From the NCBI GenBank assembly GCA_021817415.1, contig JAKAUZ010000003.1:216631-280630 (forward strand): DNA of 64,000 bases, read 5' to 3'. Source of the DNA: Thermoplasmata archaeon (lineage in GTDB: Archaea > Thermoplasmatota > Thermoplasmata > Thermoplasmatales > GCA-001856825). A program made the translations under genes and the position numbers. The first letter of the stretch is position 1, and the number at the start of each line of letters is the position of its first letter. Below, in pieces: positions 8,771 through 18,143 of this stretch. The notes beneath the pieces were generated by a model that was not told the origin of the DNA, did not search any database, and worked only from the letters and a program-made list of their open reading frames with translations.

Positions 8771-11575
8771 CTATTTTCTCAAATTTCTTCTACCGCGACG
8801 CATAAGTATCGATCCAGTTGCAATTATTGCAATCGCAATCAATGCTATTATTATCCCAACGTAAACGATCGGTATTCCATTCCACGTGTTACTCAGAGAG
8901 TATACGCGAAGTTCCTCAATCGTGACCGCGGATGAATTTGAGCTCAGGAAGACCGTTCCTTTTACAGATCGAGGATAATAACCCTCTGGAAAAGTGGCAA
9001 CATAACTGTAGGTCCCATTCGTCACGTTGAATAACATGGTGCTCGTGTTGGAAGATTCAGTCTTTCCATCCACTTTTACGGACCAATTTTGGCCTTTTGC
9101 CAGTCCGGCTTCCTTGAACTCAAGTGTCAGATACCTGTAGAACACTATTGTCAAAGTCGTGTTCCCGTTCAAGTAAAGTGTTCCCTTGTCAGGAACAGCA
9201 AGGTAACCTCTGACCGGCATTACGGTGTAATTCCATTTCCCACCCGTAGCGTAAATAATTATGGAGGAGTTGTATGAGTGGAAGAGATTGCCAATGTAGA
9301 CGCCCCATTCAGTCCCGTTCGGAAGTCCCAGTTCTTTCACAGTTATTGTATATACTTTAAAAAACTGAATATATATGACAATGTCCACATACCCAAAGGA
9401 ATTGGAAAAAGAACTACCTGCTTCGATACCGTAGTATCCCTTAGCGCCTGCAGAAATACTATACGTCCCATTGAACGTGTAATAATCCTTTATGTAGATA
9501 TTTGGCGTATTATTCCGTTGGCTCAGATTATTGAGACGAGCCTGCCACTCATAATGTGACGGAAGCCCAGTCTCGCTGAATTCCACTAACCAGTACTGTT
9601 TGAAAACCACTGTAATGTTTTCATCAGCGTTCACATTTATTTTGCCAGTAGACGGGAAGGGAGTGACCTGAATATAACTGTAATATGTGGTCGCATAGTA
9701 GGTATAGTTGCCTCTACTCAAGTAGAATGTTATGGTTGAAAAATTTGTTCCATAGGATTCCGTGATATTGTTAATTGTGATCTGCCAGTAGTTAGATCCA
9801 TACGAGCCTCCCATGCCCATTTCAGTAAAGTTCACTCTATAACCCTGAGGGTGAATGAAGGTAATCGAAATATTAACTGAAGTCCCATTGACTGTAAAAT
9901 TACCCATTGATGGATCAGGGGTGTAGCCATTGACAGGTTGTATGCTGAAGGAGTAGTTGCCATGTGGTTCCGCAAACGAAGTTTGATTCCACAGATATGG
10001 TCCAGGATGGAACGACTCTCCATTGGACAGGTTAACGTACCACCTCCACTGGTCAGTATTTGGCTCACCCGAATTCGGAAGCCCTGACTGGAAAAAGGTG
10101 ACAATGAAAGTTTTCATGTAGCTTATCGATATGGCAGTTGATTTTCCATCTACAGTAATGTTACCTGAGTTCGGTACTGTGACAAAACCAGCGAGATTCT
10201 CGACTGAATATGAATAAGTTCCATTAGGAACAGAAAAAGTGATTGTTGAATTATCTGAATGAATCGTCTTACCGTCGAGAGTCACTGACCATGTCGTATT
10301 GACTGGCAGCCCCGACTCGGAAAATGATACTGAATAATATTTGGGTGACGAAATAACTGAAACAGAATCAGATTTTGAATCTGTCACATAGATGTCCTGA
10401 TTTGATGGATCGTACGTAATTGCATTTGGGCTGGACCCCACATGGACTGTTGCAACAACTGCATTGGTAACGTCGTTTAATGCATCTACGGTGTCATTGC
10501 CCCACATGTTGACGAACAGAAGGCCGTTTGCTGTATCAAGAGCCATCCCCAGAGGCCTGGGCGAAAGGTTGATGGATCCAATGACACTGGAAGAAGAGGC
10601 ACTTATAACCGAAATATTATTTGAGAGGAGGTTGCCAACGTATATCTGATTGTTCAGGGGGTCGTATAATATTGAGCCAGGGCTGGAACCAACACTTATC
10701 GAACCCACAACAGAGTTGGTAGTTACGCTGACAACTGAAATATTGTTGCTTCCAGTATTAGCTACATATATGCGCCCATTATTAGGATCGTATGCCATGG
10801 CCCCTGGTGCAGTTCCCACCTGTATATTTCCAACAAATTGGTCATTTCCTGCATTGATAACCGAAACTGAACTAGAATTGAAATCGGCGACATATATGTC
10901 TTCACTTATGCCTGCGTAAATGATTGAAGCAGGCTCTGACCCGACTGTTATATTGCCACTTACTGAACGTGCAGACGGGTCAACTATTGCGACATTATCT
11001 GACCAGAAGTCAGTAACGTAGATCATCTGATTGAGCGGATTGACAGCAATCGCATCCGGGCCGCCTGCCGTCACAATTGAGCCGATTACTTCGTTGGTGG
11101 AGCCGTCTATGATTGAAGTGTTGTTTGAATCGAAGTTAGTTGCATACAGCATGCCGTTGAACTGATCATAACCGATGCCATCAGGGAAATTACCGACTTG
11201 AATATTTGCAACAACCCGAATGGAGGCGTTCATATCCTGAGGACCGGAAAATAACGTTAAATTGGATGGTCCATTTGGATTACGTCCTATAGCCTCTTTT
11301 GGAGTGTATATCGGTGCGGCTGACAATGACCCTGGGTTATGCAGCTGGCCTGAATTACCCAGTGGGAATGCCAAAATCATGGCCATCACCAAACAGACGG
11401 ACACCCCTATCTTGATTTTCACACTCTTTCTAGTTTCCAAATGAATATGGTTGACCGCACTCGTGGAACCTCTCCTCGAATTCGCCAACATCAAGGTCAG
11501 TACTATTAATTGTTGAAGTACTAAAAACATTTCCTTAAAGGAAATGAGACGCAAAGTAGTCCACAATATAGACAT
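8771..11575 (-). CDS. Large membrane-anchored surface protein: seven-bladed YVTN propeller plus GLP-type repeats
   Basis: Up to 934 residues. Domain order: hydrophobic signal region (about residues 55-75), seven consecutive YVTN-type repeats (about 118-410; e.g. VGTAPGAMAYDPNNGRIYVA), six beta domains each opening with a (S)E.GLP..T.W.V..(D/N)G motif (about 415-895), and a C-terminal membrane helix followed by RRGRR. Seven repeats make one closed propeller. Many N-x-S/T sequons suggest N-glycosylation. It is probably displayed on the cell surface for adhesion or envelope structure. The start is uncertain: ATG 11575 opens the frame, ATG 11530 sits 25-35 bp after a TATA-like element, and GTG 11422 would give the most standard signal peptide (VKIKIGVSVCLVMAMILAF). 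Confidence 0.88.
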   Translation of the reverse strand: MSILWTTLRLISFKEMFLVLQQLIVLTLMLANSRRGSTSAVNHIHLETRKSVKIKIGVSVCLVMAMILAFPLGNSGQLHNPGSLSAAPIYTPKEAIGRNPNGPSNLTLFSGPQDMNASIRVVANIQVGNFPDGIGYDQFNGMLYATNFDSNNTSIIDGSTNEVIGSIVTAGGPDAIAVNPLNQMIYVTDFWSDNVAIVDPSARSVSGNITVGSEPASIIYAGISEDIYVADFNSSSVSVINAGNDQFVGNIQVGTAPGAMAYDPNNGRIYVANTGSNNISVVSVTTNSVVGSISVGSSPGSILYDPLNNQIYVGNLLSNNISVISASSSSVIGSINLSPRPLGMALDTANGLLFVNMWGNDTVDALNDVTNAVVATVHVGSSPNAITYDPSNQDIYVTDSKSDSVSVISSPKYYSVSFSESGLPVNTTWSVTLDGKTIHSDNSTITFSVPNGTYSYSVENLAGFVTVPNSGNITVDGKSTAISISYMKTFIVTFFQSGLPNSGEPNTDQWRWYVNLSNGESFHPGPYLWNQTSFAEPHGNYSFSIQPVNGYTPDPSMGNFTVNGTSVNISITFIHPQGYRVNFTEMGMGGSYGSNYWQITINNITESYGTNFSTITFYLSRGNYTYYATTYYSYIQVTPFPSTGKINVNADENITVVFKQYWLVEFSETGLPSHYEWQARLNNLSQRNNTPNIYIKDYYTFNGTYSISAGAKGYYGIEAGSSFSNSFGYVDIVIYIQFFKVYTITVKELGLPNGTEWGVYIGNLFHSYNSSIIIYATGGKWNYTVMPVRGYLAVPDKGTLYLNGNTTLTIVFYRYLTLEFKEAGLAKGQNWSVKVDGKTESSNTSTMLFNVTNGTYSYVATFPEGYYPRSVKGTVFLSSNSSAVTIEELRVYSLSNTWNGIPIVYVGIIIALIAIAIIATGSILMRRGRRNLRK
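11528..11546. repeat. Perfect 19-bp palindrome over a candidate start codon
   Basis: CATTTCCTT-A-AAGGAAATG: two 9-bp arms around one base. The left arm contains the candidate ATG (11530) of the surface-protein gene. It could be an operator or an mRNA hairpin controlling initiation, or chance in AT-rich DNA. Confidence 0.45.
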
Positions 11576-11581
11576 TGATAG

Positions 11582-11590
11582 ATATTTAAA
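11582..11590 (+). promoter_or_regulatory. TATA box of carS
   Basis: The atatttaaa element is centred about 25 bp before the GTG at 11611, so the message is probably leaderless. Confidence 0.55.
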
Positions 11591-11610
11591 CTAAAAGAGA
11601 TTCGTGGGAG

Positions 11611-12156
11611 GTGATCCTGAGTTTCCTCGTATCTCTCGTTTTATTTATACCTGCATTCATAGCCAATCCGGCAGCAGTAGTGACCGGAGGACATGTCATA
11701 CTGGACGGGAACAGGATATGGAGAGGGAAGAGGATTCTGGGGGATCATAAGACTCTTTCTGGATTGCTAGGAGGTACAGCGGCCGGAGTAATCATCGGAC
11801 TTATTCTCAATTACATTTTCTTATTTGCTCATTTAAGCTACCTGACATTCTCGTCGTCATTTCCGACCGCTTTTTCAATCGTGCTTTCACTCTCCTTCTT
11901 TTCAATGTTCGGGGACCTTGTAGGATCGTTTATCAAAAGAAGACTGGGGAGGAAACCGGGACAGGAATCCATATTCCTTGACCAGTATCCGTTTGCCTTG
12001 TCGGCACTATTTTTCACATATGTGCTATTTCCAGGAATCTCAAGTAAATTATTTCCTTGGGAAGGGATAATTGCCATTCTTGTGGTTACACCGCTGATAC
12101 ACAGGGCAGTGAACATAATTGGGTACAGGCTGAAGATGAAAGATGTACCGTACTGA
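11611..12156 (+). CDS. carS: CDP-archaeol synthase
   Basis: 181 residues, about five membrane spans. It matches the CarS/DUF46 family: N-terminal FIPAFIANPAAV, then GGHVILDGNRIWRGKRILGDHKT (signature split here: DGNRIW, LGDHKT) and the cytidylyl region FGDLVGSFIKRRLGRKPG. It activates unsaturated archaetidic acid with CTP, the third membrane step of archaeal phospholipid synthesis. The GTG start fits the TATA box spacing; the DNA around it also reads GGAGGTGAT, a perfect 16S complement, but no usable start lies at the right distance downstream. Confidence 0.92.
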   Translation: MILSFLVSLVLFIPAFIANPAAVVTGGHVILDGNRIWRGKRILGDHKTLSGLLGGTAAGVIIGLILNYIFLFAHLSYLTFSSSFPTAFSIVLSLSFFSMFGDLVGSFIKRRLGRKPGQESIFLDQYPFALSALFFTYVLFPGISSKLFPWEGIIAILVVTPLIHRAVNIIGYRLKMKDVPY

Positions 12157-12157
12157 A

Positions 12158-14002
12158 TCATCCAGAAAAGTTTGATTCTCCAATATTTCCTGGAAGTGAG
12201 TTTTCAGTCGCATCGATCTGGAGGAACTCAAGTGCGTTTCCAATAACGTCTTTAGAGAGGTAAAGGTTGGGAAGATATCTCTTGAACTTCCTTATCCGCG
12301 AATCTAGGACGATGGCGACTCCTCTGTCTTTCGGGCTACGGATCAGCCGGCCAATGGCCTGTCTTATTCTAGTTGCTGCAACAGCCTCATAGGCATATTC
12401 CCATCCCCTTTTGAATTTCATGTCGTAAAATAGTTCTATAGCAGACGTTTCTGGCGAGGGTCTGGGATATGGAATACCCGCAATGACTGCAACCTCCAGC
12501 AATTTACCAGGGAGGTCAAGCCCTTCCGACAATCTTCCATTGATGACTGCAAACAGCTTTCCTCCTTTCTCCTTAAATGAATTGAGGAGTTTCAGAAAAT
12601 CTTCATTTGACATTCCTTTCCTCTCGAAATATATCTTTCCCTTGAGGTCCATTTCCAGGAATGAATCTATCTGATCATATGAAGTGCAGAAAATCACCGT
12701 ATTTCTGTCAATTTTTTCCACGATTGTCTTTATGTACCTTTTCATGATCTGAGAGTTTTCGTCCTTTTCACTGTATCTGGAAGTGACATCATCTGTGAAT
12801 ATTACTCTCAGATTGTTTTCCAGGTAATCAGTTCTTATAATGATGTCATCGCTCTCTTCAATTCCTATCTCGTCTTTGAATTTACTTATTGGAGAAATGG
12901 TCCCTGAGAGAAAGATGACCTTGTGCATTCCTTTCAGGAATTCCAGCATCTTATAAGTCTCCAGATAGAGGATTGATATTCCAGATGGTTCATCGTTACG
13001 GGCTATCCTCACGCTGTAACTATCGTCCTCCTCCATCAACTTCAGTGCGGTCGTTGCTGAATTAAATATGAAGCTCCTCGGCAGTTTATTCTCGATCTCC
13101 TTGCTCTCCTTTATAGAAAGTCCATAATTGGCAAGGGCCATCAGATAATTCTTGATTTCCAGGGAATTCATCTGGAAAGTATTCATGAACTCTTCCCTAA
13201 TGTCCTCCGGAGTGAGTATCCTGTCTCCTTCCTTCAGTAGGTTTAAAACCGACTCTTCCAGTGAATCGACAATGAAGGAAATATTCACGTTCCTCAGCAG
13301 GAGATCTCCATACTGATCTATCTCCTTCCTGCAGTTCCTGAGGCTGTTCAGGGAAAATTTCAAGGAGAAATGTTCACGCGTTAGGTCAGGTATGTTATGC
13401 GATTCATCCGCTATCAAGACGATTTCCGACGGGAAGACATTCATCCACTCCAGGAATCTCTCCCTGATGAATGGGTTCAGGAAGTATGAGTAGGTTGTCA
13501 CAACAACCCTGGCCTCTTCCAGAAGACCCTTCTGAGCAAAATAAGGACAAAAATCCAGATTTCCCAGCTCAAGAAAGTCACCCTGGGAAAATATCTCTTT
13601 TTTCCACCCTTCGGTGTATTCTGTATTGTACGGGCATCCATCACCCGATTTCTTTTGCCTTTCTACCAGGTTCCTGCAGTACTGTGCCTGTTCCGATGGA
13701 TCCCCCTGGCTCATTTCTGGAGCTCTTTGCCTGTACAGGCACATCTCTCCCCTCCCTTGGAACTGGATGACTTTGTCAGCGTTGAGAGACCTCGCCTCCC
13801 TTAGCAGATTCTCAGCCTGGGAGTTTGTCCGGGTAAGGTAGACTATCTTCTTGTCCCGGAACTTCGAAAGAGCATAGAAAAGGGAAACTATTGTTTTCCC
13901 AGATCCAGTTGGGCTCTCCAGTATGACGTATTTCTTATTAGACATCTCGAGGGCCTGAATAATCTGTTCCTGCCAGGGGTATTTTTCATATGGAAATTCC
14001 AT
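12158..14002 (-). CDS. XPD/Rad3-family DNA helicase with iron-sulfur domain
   Basis: 614 residues, SF2. Walker A SPTGSGKT (30-37), the DEAH-box variant ADESHN, and the C-terminal motifs GRLSEGLDLPG and ATRIRQAIGRLIRSPKDRG are clear. The inserted Fe-S domain has four Cys (MCLY, YCRN, GCPY, FCPY, about residues 100-170), matching archaeal XPD. These proteins are 5'-3' helicases in nucleotide excision repair. The start is 17 nt inside the upstream regulator gene, so the two are coupled. Confidence 0.93.
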   Translation of the reverse strand: MEFPYEKYPWQEQIIQALEMSNKKYVILESPTGSGKTIVSLFYALSKFRDKKIVYLTRTNSQAENLLREARSLNADKVIQFQGRGEMCLYRQRAPEMSQGDPSEQAQYCRNLVERQKKSGDGCPYNTEYTEGWKKEIFSQGDFLELGNLDFCPYFAQKGLLEEARVVVTTYSYFLNPFIRERFLEWMNVFPSEIVLIADESHNIPDLTREHFSLKFSLNSLRNCRKEIDQYGDLLLRNVNISFIVDSLEESVLNLLKEGDRILTPEDIREEFMNTFQMNSLEIKNYLMALANYGLSIKESKEIENKLPRSFIFNSATTALKLMEEDDSYSVRIARNDEPSGISILYLETYKMLEFLKGMHKVIFLSGTISPISKFKDEIGIEESDDIIIRTDYLENNLRVIFTDDVTSRYSEKDENSQIMKRYIKTIVEKIDRNTVIFCTSYDQIDSFLEMDLKGKIYFERKGMSNEDFLKLLNSFKEKGGKLFAVINGRLSEGLDLPGKLLEVAVIAGIPYPRPSPETSAIELFYDMKFKRGWEYAYEAVAATRIRQAIGRLIRSPKDRGVAIVLDSRIRKFKRYLPNLYLSKDVIGNALEFLQIDATENSLPGNIGESNFSG

Positions 14003-14921
14003 AATATCTCTCCAGGAATTTATCCACGTTAGAGTCCTCCGGTAGGCCCATCATCTTTATCTGTTCCCTGAGGTCATCCTTGTCAATCTCGGTGGTGAAA
14101 ATGTAAGAATCCAGGCTGGTGAGTACATCTCTTACCTTTACATGAAGTAATTCAGACAGAATTTCCGATGCTTCAATTCTCAATTTGCCTGAATTCATTC
14201 TGGGAATTATTCTCTTGTATTCCCTGAAGAATATTCGTGCGGATTCGGTTAGGCCCCCGGAGTTTATCAGAACACAGCATCCTTTTTCTATGGGATTTTT
14301 CACCCCTTTGAACATTGAAAGATAAGGTTCCCATATTGATATCGCGTCTACCTCCTTTTTCGAATATGCATCCAGCATGTCCTCTATAGACTTGTAGTAG
14401 ACCAACCTGAAATTCTTCCTTTCCCTAGACTCTCTTTCCATCGAGGAGATTGGGGTAGTACCCAACAAGCCCTCATTATTCCGCATCAGCATTCCCGACC
14501 CACCCTTTGAAATTCCGGAGATAGGCTTGATGTTGTTGTCAATCAGGTAAAAGAAATAGCTTGATATCAGGGGGCTGGCGACCAGGTCAAGAGAACCAGT
14601 AAGTAGGTCCTTAAGTGCTTCCAGGCTGTTATCATAGAGTCTGATTCTCACCATTACAGCCTTCTCAACCCTTTTCAACGCAAGGACAACTGCGGCATAT
14701 TCAGAACTTTTAAGCATGCCTACTCTCAGCACCTTCTCCCTGTTTATGGATACCAGAACAGTCCTGTCGCTTACCTTTTCTCTTCTGACCAGTCCCACGT
14801 TCTCCAAATCCGAGAGGATTTCAGAAATTCTGGATCTGGAAGATCCCAGTGAGAGAGAAATCTCTCTCTGAGTTCTTTTCCCATCCATGAGAAATTCCAA
14901 TATTTTTTCCCTGGTATTCAT
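13986..14921 (-). CDS. Winged-helix regulator fused to a solute-binding-protein-like domain
   Basis: 311 residues. Residues 1-65 form a MarR/ArsR-type winged helix (QREISLSLGSSRSRISEILSDLENVGLVRRE). From about 66 the chain resembles a periplasmic-binding-protein type 2 fold of the SsuA/NMT1 kind: RVGMLKSSEYAAVVLAL, then GSLDLVASPLIS, then EVDAISIWEPYLS. There is no signal peptide, so it is cytoplasmic and the second domain probably senses a small ligand. It lies between a beta-CASP nuclease (2-nt gap) and the XPD helicase (17-nt overlap). Target genes and ligand unknown. Confidence 0.72.
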   Translation of the reverse strand: MNTREKILEFLMDGKRTQREISLSLGSSRSRISEILSDLENVGLVRREKVSDRTVLVSINREKVLRVGMLKSSEYAAVVLALKRVEKAVMVRIRLYDNSLEALKDLLTGSLDLVASPLISSYFFYLIDNNIKPISGISKGGSGMLMRNNEGLLGTTPISSMERESRERKNFRLVYYKSIEDMLDAYSKKEVDAISIWEPYLSMFKGVKNPIEKGCCVLINSGGLTESARIFFREYKRIIPRMNSGKLRIEASEILSELLHVKVRDVLTSLDSYIFTTEIDKDDLREQIKMMGLPEDSNVDKFLERYYGISI

Positions 14922-14923
14922 TT

Positions 14924-16144
14924 TCAGATTTCAAATTCCTCCCCATTCTTTGGCAGGATCACTTCCCGGTCCGTTATTTCGCCGGCTAACTGTTCCCTTT
15001 TTTCGCCGTGCATTAATACAACAGTATCTGGTTTGCATCCACTGATAAATTCTAGTAGCTCCTTGTGACCAGAATGTGCTGAAAAATCAAAGGACTTGAT
15101 GTCCATGTTTACCTTCGTTGCCACTCCAGCAAGATCGATGCTTCCTGTTTCAAGGAGCATCCTTCCATTTGTATCTTCTACCTGATATCCAGTCAAAAAC
15201 AGACCGTTCTTGGGGTCATTCAATTGTGAGATGTAGTTAAGTACGGGGCCACCGTCCAGCATTCCACCAGTCGTAATGATCACGTCACCATGCAATGCCC
15301 TCTCCCTGTCAGCGTTATTTCTCACAATTCTTATTCTTCTCAACATCTTCTTGTATCTCTGGAAATTCTTGATGTATTTCGGGAAACTCAGCAGAACATT
15401 ACTGACAGTCCTGGCCATTCCATCAATCCATATCTCGTAATCAGTATTTTCCAGTACCATAAGTAGTTCCTGGGCCCTCCCTGTTGCAAATGCAGGGACT
15501 ACGGCGACTCCCTCCCTCTCAACTACCTCTGCTATTGAATTGAGGAAATTTTCCTCAACTGCGACTCTTGGTGGGTGCTCCTTACCGGCGTATGTGCTTT
15601 CGACGACCAGTATGTCGGTATCTATCGGCTTTATCCCATAAAGCATGTGAGTGTCAATACTTTGAATGTCCCCCGTGAAGACCAGTTTCTTATCGTCGCT
15701 AACCTGATACATGCCGCTCCCGACAAGGTGCCCAGTAGAATGTACCGAGACTGATATATCCTTGAATTCAACTATTTCGCCATAATTTATCGCCTGAAAT
15801 GCCTCAATGATGTTATCAACGTCTATCTGTTCATACGGTAGAGTGTTATTTTCTATTTTCGCAATCTTTACAGTGTCGTAAAGTAGAATGGGTGCAACTG
15901 CCAGCGTAGGTGGAGTGGCGTAAATGTTTGCCCCTCCATTTCTTGTCAGCCATGGAAGCATTCCCAGATGGTCCAGGTGCGAGTGTGTCACAAATACCGC
16001 ATCAACCGGTGGAGCCAGCATCGGGAATTCCGGTGGCTTGGTAGGATTGATTCCATAATCGAAGAGGAATTTGTATTTCCCAGTAGTTAGGACCATCCCA
16101 AGTCTTCCTACCTCATTCCCTCCCCCAAGGAACTTTGCTTTCAT
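14924..16144 (-). CDS. Beta-CASP metallo-beta-lactamase ribonuclease (CPSF-like without KH domains)
   Basis: 406 residues. Motif 2 is THSHLDHLG (about 52-60); downstream come H132-type GHLVGSGMY, FTGDIQ, the beta-CASP motifs VESTYAG and AFATGRAQE, and the C-terminal SAHSGHKELLEFI followed by LMHGEKRE. It lacks the N-terminal KH domains of archaeal aCPSF1, so it resembles aCPSF2 or RNase J-like enzymes in RNA 5'/3' processing. It overlaps mtnP by 4 nt, suggesting co-expression. Confidence 0.85.
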   Translation of the reverse strand: MKAKFLGGGNEVGRLGMVLTTGKYKFLFDYGINPTKPPEFPMLAPPVDAVFVTHSHLDHLGMLPWLTRNGGANIYATPPTLAVAPILLYDTVKIAKIENNTLPYEQIDVDNIIEAFQAINYGEIVEFKDISVSVHSTGHLVGSGMYQVSDDKKLVFTGDIQSIDTHMLYGIKPIDTDILVVESTYAGKEHPPRVAVEENFLNSIAEVVEREGVAVVPAFATGRAQELLMVLENTDYEIWIDGMARTVSNVLLSFPKYIKNFQRYKKMLRRIRIVRNNADRERALHGDVIITTGGMLDGGPVLNYISQLNDPKNGLFLTGYQVEDTNGRMLLETGSIDLAGVATKVNMDIKSFDFSAHSGHKELLEFISGCKPDTVVLMHGEKREQLAGEITDREVILPKNGEEFEI

Positions 16145-16914
16145 AATCCAGCCTCTTTTAGGGACAACCCGCAGCCGCAGGATCTTGTCTCCTTAATCCT
16201 GGGTATTGCTCTCTCAAGTAAATTTGATATGTTCCCTTCATTTTCCTTCATCACCCTTATAACTTCAGTCGAACTGACCGGGTTATCAGCCCACACGTCA
16301 TAGTCAGTGACCGTCGCCAGAGTGAGATAACACATCTCACTTTCACGTGCAAGATTGATCTCAGGTACCAGTGTCATTCCGATAACGTCTCCGACTGATC
16401 TGAAAAATCTGCTCTCTGCCCTCGTCGAAAATCGTGGCCCCTCAATGCAGATATAAGTCCCCCCTTTGAGTGACTTCATTTTCAAATCGAGCAGGGATTT
16501 ATGAAATACATCCGTAAGGTCAGGGCAAAAAGGATCTGCCATTGAGATATGAACCACTTGTGGTCCGTCAAAGAAAGTATACTTCCTCCCTTTCGTATAA
16601 TCGAAGAATTGATCAGGAATGACTATTGTACCAGGTTCAATGTGCTTTTGCAAAGAACCAACGGCAGAAACTCCTATAACCCTTTCTATGCCAAGTTGTT
16701 TGAGACCGTAAATGTTCGCTCTATAGTTTATACCATGTGGTGGTATCCTGTGCGGTCTCCCATGTCTATACAGAACCGCGACATCAACTCCACCAATTTT
16801 GCCAATTTCAATGGGGGAAGACATTTCGCCATATGGAGTGTCGATATTGATTTTTTCAGTATCAGTCAGCAAATTGCCTACTACTGAACCCCCTATTAGT
16901 GCTATTTTTGTCAT
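16141..16914 (-). CDS. mtnP: S-methyl-5'-thioadenosine phosphorylase
   Basis: 257 residues, PNP/MTAP class II. Visible: IALIGGSVVGNL, the phosphate/ribose segment YRHGRPHRIPPHGINYRAN, SAVGSLQ, DQFFDYTKGR, the substrate-pocket GMTLVPEINLARE, and TDYDVWA with the catalytic Asp. A C-terminal CGCG may form a disulfide, as reported for thermophilic MTAPs. It splits methylthioadenosine with phosphate in polyamine/SAM salvage. First gene of the run to XPD. Confidence 0.92.
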   Translation of the reverse strand: MTKIALIGGSVVGNLLTDTEKINIDTPYGEMSSPIEIGKIGGVDVAVLYRHGRPHRIPPHGINYRANIYGLKQLGIERVIGVSAVGSLQKHIEPGTIVIPDQFFDYTKGRKYTFFDGPQVVHISMADPFCPDLTDVFHKSLLDLKMKSLKGGTYICIEGPRFSTRAESRFFRSVGDVIGMTLVPEINLARESEMCYLTLATVTDYDVWADNPVSSTEVIRVMKENEGNISNLLERAIPRIKETRSCGCGLSLKEAGL

Positions 16915-17143
16915 TTACAAGGTAATCCCAATAACCTAAATAAATTTCCTTTTATTTTTAAGAAGAGATATCTTGATATTACTTCAATGACCTTCCTGAC
17001 TTGGGAAAAAGTGCAATCGAGCATTATATCCTATTAGCATAATAGTAATATCAATTAATTCCCCCTCAGTTGCATAGTATTCTTAGGTTTTATGTGTGAT
17101 CAAATTATGCAAATTGTTCAATTTATGTCAAATATAAAAAACA

Positions 17144-17153
17144 TTATTTATAC
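17144..17153 (+). promoter_or_regulatory. TATA box of the 17.2-kb gene
   Basis: The ttatttatac element is centred about 25 bp before ATG 17174, indicating a leaderless transcript. The flanking 250 bp is otherwise AT-rich and empty. Confidence 0.6.
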
Positions 17154-17173
17154 TGCAATTTGTTGCTCTCCAA

Positions 17174-18028
17174 ATGATGCGTTCCCCGTTCAGACCTTTT
17201 CTATACGATCATTTCTTTGATCGGCAAGCAATATTTTCATTCAGTGAAGATGTTTTCGACTTGCCACTTCACGCAATGATACCTGATAATTCTCTTTTGT
17301 GGCACGACCCAGCGGAGGGAAAGTTAGATTTCATGGTCCCCAATTCACACCCTCTTTTTCATGAAATTAAGAGGCGTCTGGAAAAGGCAGCTACACAATT
17401 TCAAATAAATGAAGCCGGATTGAATTTCGGCGTCTTTTTCCCGCAATTCGAGAATAAAGACTTTCTCGCTACTGTTAAGGCAACGCCAACTGCCCTCGTG
17501 CCTGGACTCGTCGTCTTTCCTGCATTGGTTTATAGGGACAGAAGAGTCTACCTGCTTGAAATGTTCAAGAAAAGTTCTATGGAAGCATCATCTGACAGAA
17601 TAATGGGAGTTTCTGAAGCATATAGCACGTTTACAAACCGTGACTCTCTCAGGATTGAATACCTGGGTCCAGTTTTGGATTTCAGTGAATTCTATCAATC
17701 CATTGAATCAATCTGCATTACTCTGTTGTTCAAGCACAGTCTGAATGATGAGATTTCAAGGGGACCAAAGTGGCCGATTCTTCAAACGGACGAAGTGACT
17801 GGAGAAGGAAGGGTAGAAAGTATGGAGGGAGAATCTTTATTTCTCATGCATCAGTATTCTGTCTTGCCTGATGTTAAATTGCTTTGGATGGAAAGCTACC
17901 TGGTCGACAACAATTTAATTACAAACATAATAATAAACAAACAACGTCTGCCCGAGGTATTGAGTTACATTGCTAAACTGGAATCCAGGCCATCCATCAT
18001 CAGACTTCTTGAGTTGAGTCAGGCTTAG
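17174..18028 (+). CDS. Protein of unknown function
   Basis: 284 residues, soluble, no signal peptide, membrane helix or Cys motif. The N-terminus is rich in aromatic residues and Pro (SPFRPFLYDHFFDRQ). A central EAGLNFGVFFPQFENKDFLATVKATPTALVPGLVVFP reads like sensor-domain beta strands in three blocks, and the rest is alternating helix and strand. The general look is of a bacterio-opsin-activator-type sensor region, but the HTH_10 domain those proteins end with is absent. It has its own promoter and is flanked by spacers, so it is probably a single-gene unit. Confidence 0.7.
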   Translation: MMRSPFRPFLYDHFFDRQAIFSFSEDVFDLPLHAMIPDNSLLWHDPAEGKLDFMVPNSHPLFHEIKRRLEKAATQFQINEAGLNFGVFFPQFENKDFLATVKATPTALVPGLVVFPALVYRDRRVYLLEMFKKSSMEASSDRIMGVSEAYSTFTNRDSLRIEYLGPVLDFSEFYQSIESICITLLFKHSLNDEISRGPKWPILQTDEVTGEGRVESMEGESLFLMHQYSVLPDVKLLWMESYLVDNNLITNIIINKQRLPEVLSYIAKLESRPSIIRLLELSQA

Positions 18029-18143
18029 CAATCATTTAAAGATCCCTGTTTAATCACATCCAAGAAAGATGATGGAGTTTGTTGTGAAATAATTGTTAAC
18101 GTTCTGAAACGCAAAATTATATACGAGCTTACATTGTCGTCTC

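Noticed and set aside
9089..9559. Several long + strand frames opposite the surface-protein gene
   Set aside because: They are antisense to a clearly coding repeat protein; periodic composition produces open frames on both strands.
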